Assembly: GCA_943787745.1 (NCBI GenBank)
Contig: CALSNJ010000004.1
Location: 159,122 to 223,121 of the forward strand
Source: an uncultured Alphaproteobacteria bacterium
GTDB lineage: Bacteria; Pseudomonadota; Alphaproteobacteria; UBA6615
DNA: 64,000 nt
Direction: 5' to 3'
Positions 62,145-64,000 of this stretch are shown piece after piece (the stretch's first letter is position 1; each line of letters opens with the position of its first letter). The translations under genes were made by a program, and so were the position numbers. The notes under the pieces are model-generated. The model did no database searches and was not told the DNA's origin. It was given only the letters and a program-made list of their open reading frames with translations.

Positions 62145-62669
62145 ATGATATCGCCCGATTTGGTGAGATTGCGCCTCATCTTCTTTGCGCTCGCCGAAGC
62201 CGCTGAAACAACCGCGATGATTTTCACCATCGCCTTCGGCGCTCTGATCCTGAACAACTTCATCAATGTTGCCGGCATGCCGGATGCAATTGTCGCTTTC
62301 ATCCAATCTTTGGATATTTCCCCGATCCACGTCATTCTTGTGGTTCTGCTGATCTACATCCTGCTGGGAACGATCATCGAAGGTCTGGCCATGATTTTCC
62401 TGACCGTGCCGATCTTCGTTCCATTGGTCGATGCGTTGGGGTTTGACCTGATCTGGTTCGGCATCGTCATGGTGATGGTGGTGGAAATCAGTCTGATCAC
62501 ACCGCCCATTGGTCTGAATGTGTTTGTCATCAAATCCATGATGCCCGATGTGCCTCTAGGCAAGATATTCAAAGGGATCGTGCCGTTCTTCGGGGCCGAT
62601 ATTGTCCGGCTTCTTCTGGTCGTCTTCCTGCCCGGCCTCGCACTCTGGTTACCGCGCGCACTGTCCTGA
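62145..62669 (+). pseudogene. TRAP transporter large permease (DctM), C-terminal remnant
   Basis: 174 residues matching only the last ~40% of a DctM permease, which normally has about 430. ETTAMIFTIAFGALILNNF, then TIIEGLAMIFLTVPIFVPL, EISLITPPIGLNVFVIKSM and IVPFFGADIVRLLLVVFLPGLALWLP occur in family order. The homology begins abruptly at about residue 10, just after the operon terminator. The N-terminal half, the DctQ small permease and a DctP binding protein are absent here. It is therefore a truncated, probably dead gene left by a deletion. The reading frame itself is intact. Confidence 0.8.
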
Positions 62670-62673
62670 CGCG

Positions 62674-63942
62674 TTAGCCCTTGTTGGCGATCGCATCCAG
62701 TCGCCAGACATGAGCAAACCAGCGCCATGCGATCAACGCCGTGGCCGCAAGCCCAAACACCCCATACCCCGTTGCCGTCGCGCCATAACCGAAGGTTTCG
62801 ATGAGCGGGCCTGAAGCCAGCAACCCCATGGGCAAGCCATAGATCGCCAGCATGCGCAGGCTCATGACGCGCGCCCGCATCCGGGGGTCGGAGCTTTGCA
62901 GCAGCATCACCGAGAGAGGCACCAGCGCCAGCGTCTGACACAGTCCGGCAAGGATCAGAATCACCACCCCAAGCGCCAAAACATCCACCCAGGCAAACGC
63001 GAGCAGCATCAAGAACCAGCCCACCGTGAACCCGATCATCATCCGGCCGGACTTTATCCCGCGCCGGTTGGCAGACAATCCCAGCGAGCCGATCAGGGCG
63101 CCGAATGCAAAGCTCGCCGCCAGATAACCAAGCCCGGTCTGATCCGTGCCATAAATCTCTCTCGCCACATAGGGCAGGACGCCCCCCATCAAAGGGAAGG
63201 CGCAAAAATTCACCAGCAAGGCCAGGGTCATTGCAGCCAGAAGATGCGGTGTCCGCCACACATAGGCGAAGGCTTCAAGCATATCGGCCAGCGCCGTCGG
63301 ACGGACCGTTGCAGCATCGCCGCTCCCTGATGCTGCTTCCGCCTCAGAAATGCGCCGCGCCGTGCCAAGTGTCAGAAAGAGAGAAACCGCGTAGAGCACC
63401 GTTACAACGGTATAGGCCGGTGCCATCCCCAGAAACGCCACAAGTCCTGCCCCGGTCAGGGCCCCCGCAACACGGGCCGAATCCGTTGTCGTGCGCGAAA
63501 TACCCATCGCCCCAACGAGTTGCCTGGGCGGTATCGTCTCTCCCACCAGCGAGTAGCGGATCGCGATGTCAGACGGCCGCACCAGCCCCATCAGCGTTCC
63601 AATCACAAATACGGGCATCGGACCCAGTGCGTCAAAATACGCAAACCCGGTCAGGGCCGCCGCCTGCACCATATAGAAAGCCCGCATGGCGCAGAGGACA
63701 GAGCGCGCCCCGCGACGGTCCCCGGCCACACCAAACATGGGCGCGACCAAGGTCCCCAGATACTGCAGCGCTGCGAACAATGTGAGCAACAACACCGAAT
63801 CCGTCGCCACCAGAACAAACCAGCCAAGGATCAGCGTCTCCATCTCAAACGACCAAGAGGTCGCGAGATCTGCCGGCCACTGGAACCGGAAGCTGCGCAC
63901 CGCAAAAGGTGCCAAAATAGATGTTCTGCCATCAGCAGGCAT
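62674..63942 (-). CDS. MFS transporter (EntS/MFS_3-like)
   Basis: 422 residues from the ATG at 63942 (a longer frame starts 39 bp upstream). About 12 hydrophobic helices. The N-terminal pattern APFAVRSFRFQWPADLATSWSFEMETLILGWFVL, in pieces, and the MFGVAGDRRGARSVL loop (motif A) match the enterobactin-exporter-like MFS_3 group. It is probably a drug or metabolite exporter. It converges on the TRAP remnant with a 4-bp gap, so the deletion that trimmed the TRAP gene may end beside it. Confidence 0.88.
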   Translation of the reverse strand: MPADGRTSILAPFAVRSFRFQWPADLATSWSFEMETLILGWFVLVATDSVLLLTLFAALQYLGTLVAPMFGVAGDRRGARSVLCAMRAFYMVQAAALTGFAYFDALGPMPVFVIGTLMGLVRPSDIAIRYSLVGETIPPRQLVGAMGISRTTTDSARVAGALTGAGLVAFLGMAPAYTVVTVLYAVSLFLTLGTARRISEAEAASGSGDAATVRPTALADMLEAFAYVWRTPHLLAAMTLALLVNFCAFPLMGGVLPYVAREIYGTDQTGLGYLAASFAFGALIGSLGLSANRRGIKSGRMMIGFTVGWFLMLLAFAWVDVLALGVVILILAGLCQTLALVPLSVMLLQSSDPRMRARVMSLRMLAIYGLPMGLLASGPLIETFGYGATATGYGVFGLAATALIAWRWFAHVWRLDAIANKG

Positions 63943-64000
63943 TGAGACGTCTCCCCCACCGGTGAACATGCAACATGGCACGAGTGTTTCTCAATGGCGC

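Noticed and set aside
63973..64000. Possible new plus-strand gene starting ATGGCACGAGTG at the window end
   Set aside because: Only nine codons are visible; too little to support a call.

Overview
This window reads as the chromosome of an alphaproteobacterium, most likely a Rhodospirillales-like lineage. The basis is established gene order and gene families, not a database search. Blocks typical of the class are all present: tyrA-hisC-chorismate mutase beside metX-metW; sdhCDAB; mdh-sucCD-sucAB-lpd; xerC-DUF484 beside priA and the five-gene F1 ATP synthase operon; and rplU-rpmA-obgE-proBA-nadD-rsfS-rlmH running into envC-ctpA-YibQ-rppH. The sequence is GC-rich and densely packed, with many 4-bp start/stop overlaps and short intergenic spaces.

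Layout. 1-8.8 kb: the end of a DUF2125 protein, aromatic amino acid genes (minus strand), methionine genes metXW (plus strand), and small accessory enzymes (GST, DUF985 cupin, LysE exporter, pdxY). 8.8-10.15 kb: the only long stretch without a recognisable gene. It holds a bidirectional terminator, a direct repeat and a CRP/FNR-type palindrome ahead of sdh. 10.15-13.6 kb: sdhCDAB, closed by a strong terminator. 13.6-18.7 kb: a mixed metabolic patch (PaiB-like, PhyH dioxygenase, CMD protein, SAF-domain oxidoreductase, zapE). 18.9-28.2 kb: the lower TCA cycle (mdh, sucCD, sucAB, lpd). 28.2-35.9 kb: a two-component pair, FkbM methyltransferase, xerC, DUF484, transaldolase-like gene and priA. 36.1-41.0 kb: atpHAGDC. 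41.1-54.1 kb: a ferritin-like di-iron protein, then a long minus-strand housekeeping series covering the cell envelope, NAD, proline and ribosome assembly. 54.3 kb: tRNA-Ser(CGA), after which the conserved core stops. 54.5-64 kb: accessory oxidoreductases, a methyltransferase, a three-subunit molybdenum hydroxylase, a decapitated TRAP permease and an MFS transporter.

How it fits together. SdhCDAB, Mdh, SucCD and SucAB-Lpd form a contiguous respiratory TCA segment, and the ATP synthase operon follows. No CRISPR array, prophage, insertion sequence or integrase was seen.

Most notable points: (1) sucC and sucD carry about eleven small indels packed into roughly 900 bp, almost all compensating, while both proteins are otherwise fully conserved; this is most likely a local sequence-quality defect. 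(2) The chorismate mutase is fused to what looks like a shortened, catalytically dead prephenate dehydratase lobe plus an ACT domain. (3) The C-rich, gene-less kilobase before sdhC has terminator and promoter-like signals that no annotated gene explains. I see no clearly new multi-gene system; items 2 and 3 and the orphan molybdenum hydroxylase are the best leads.
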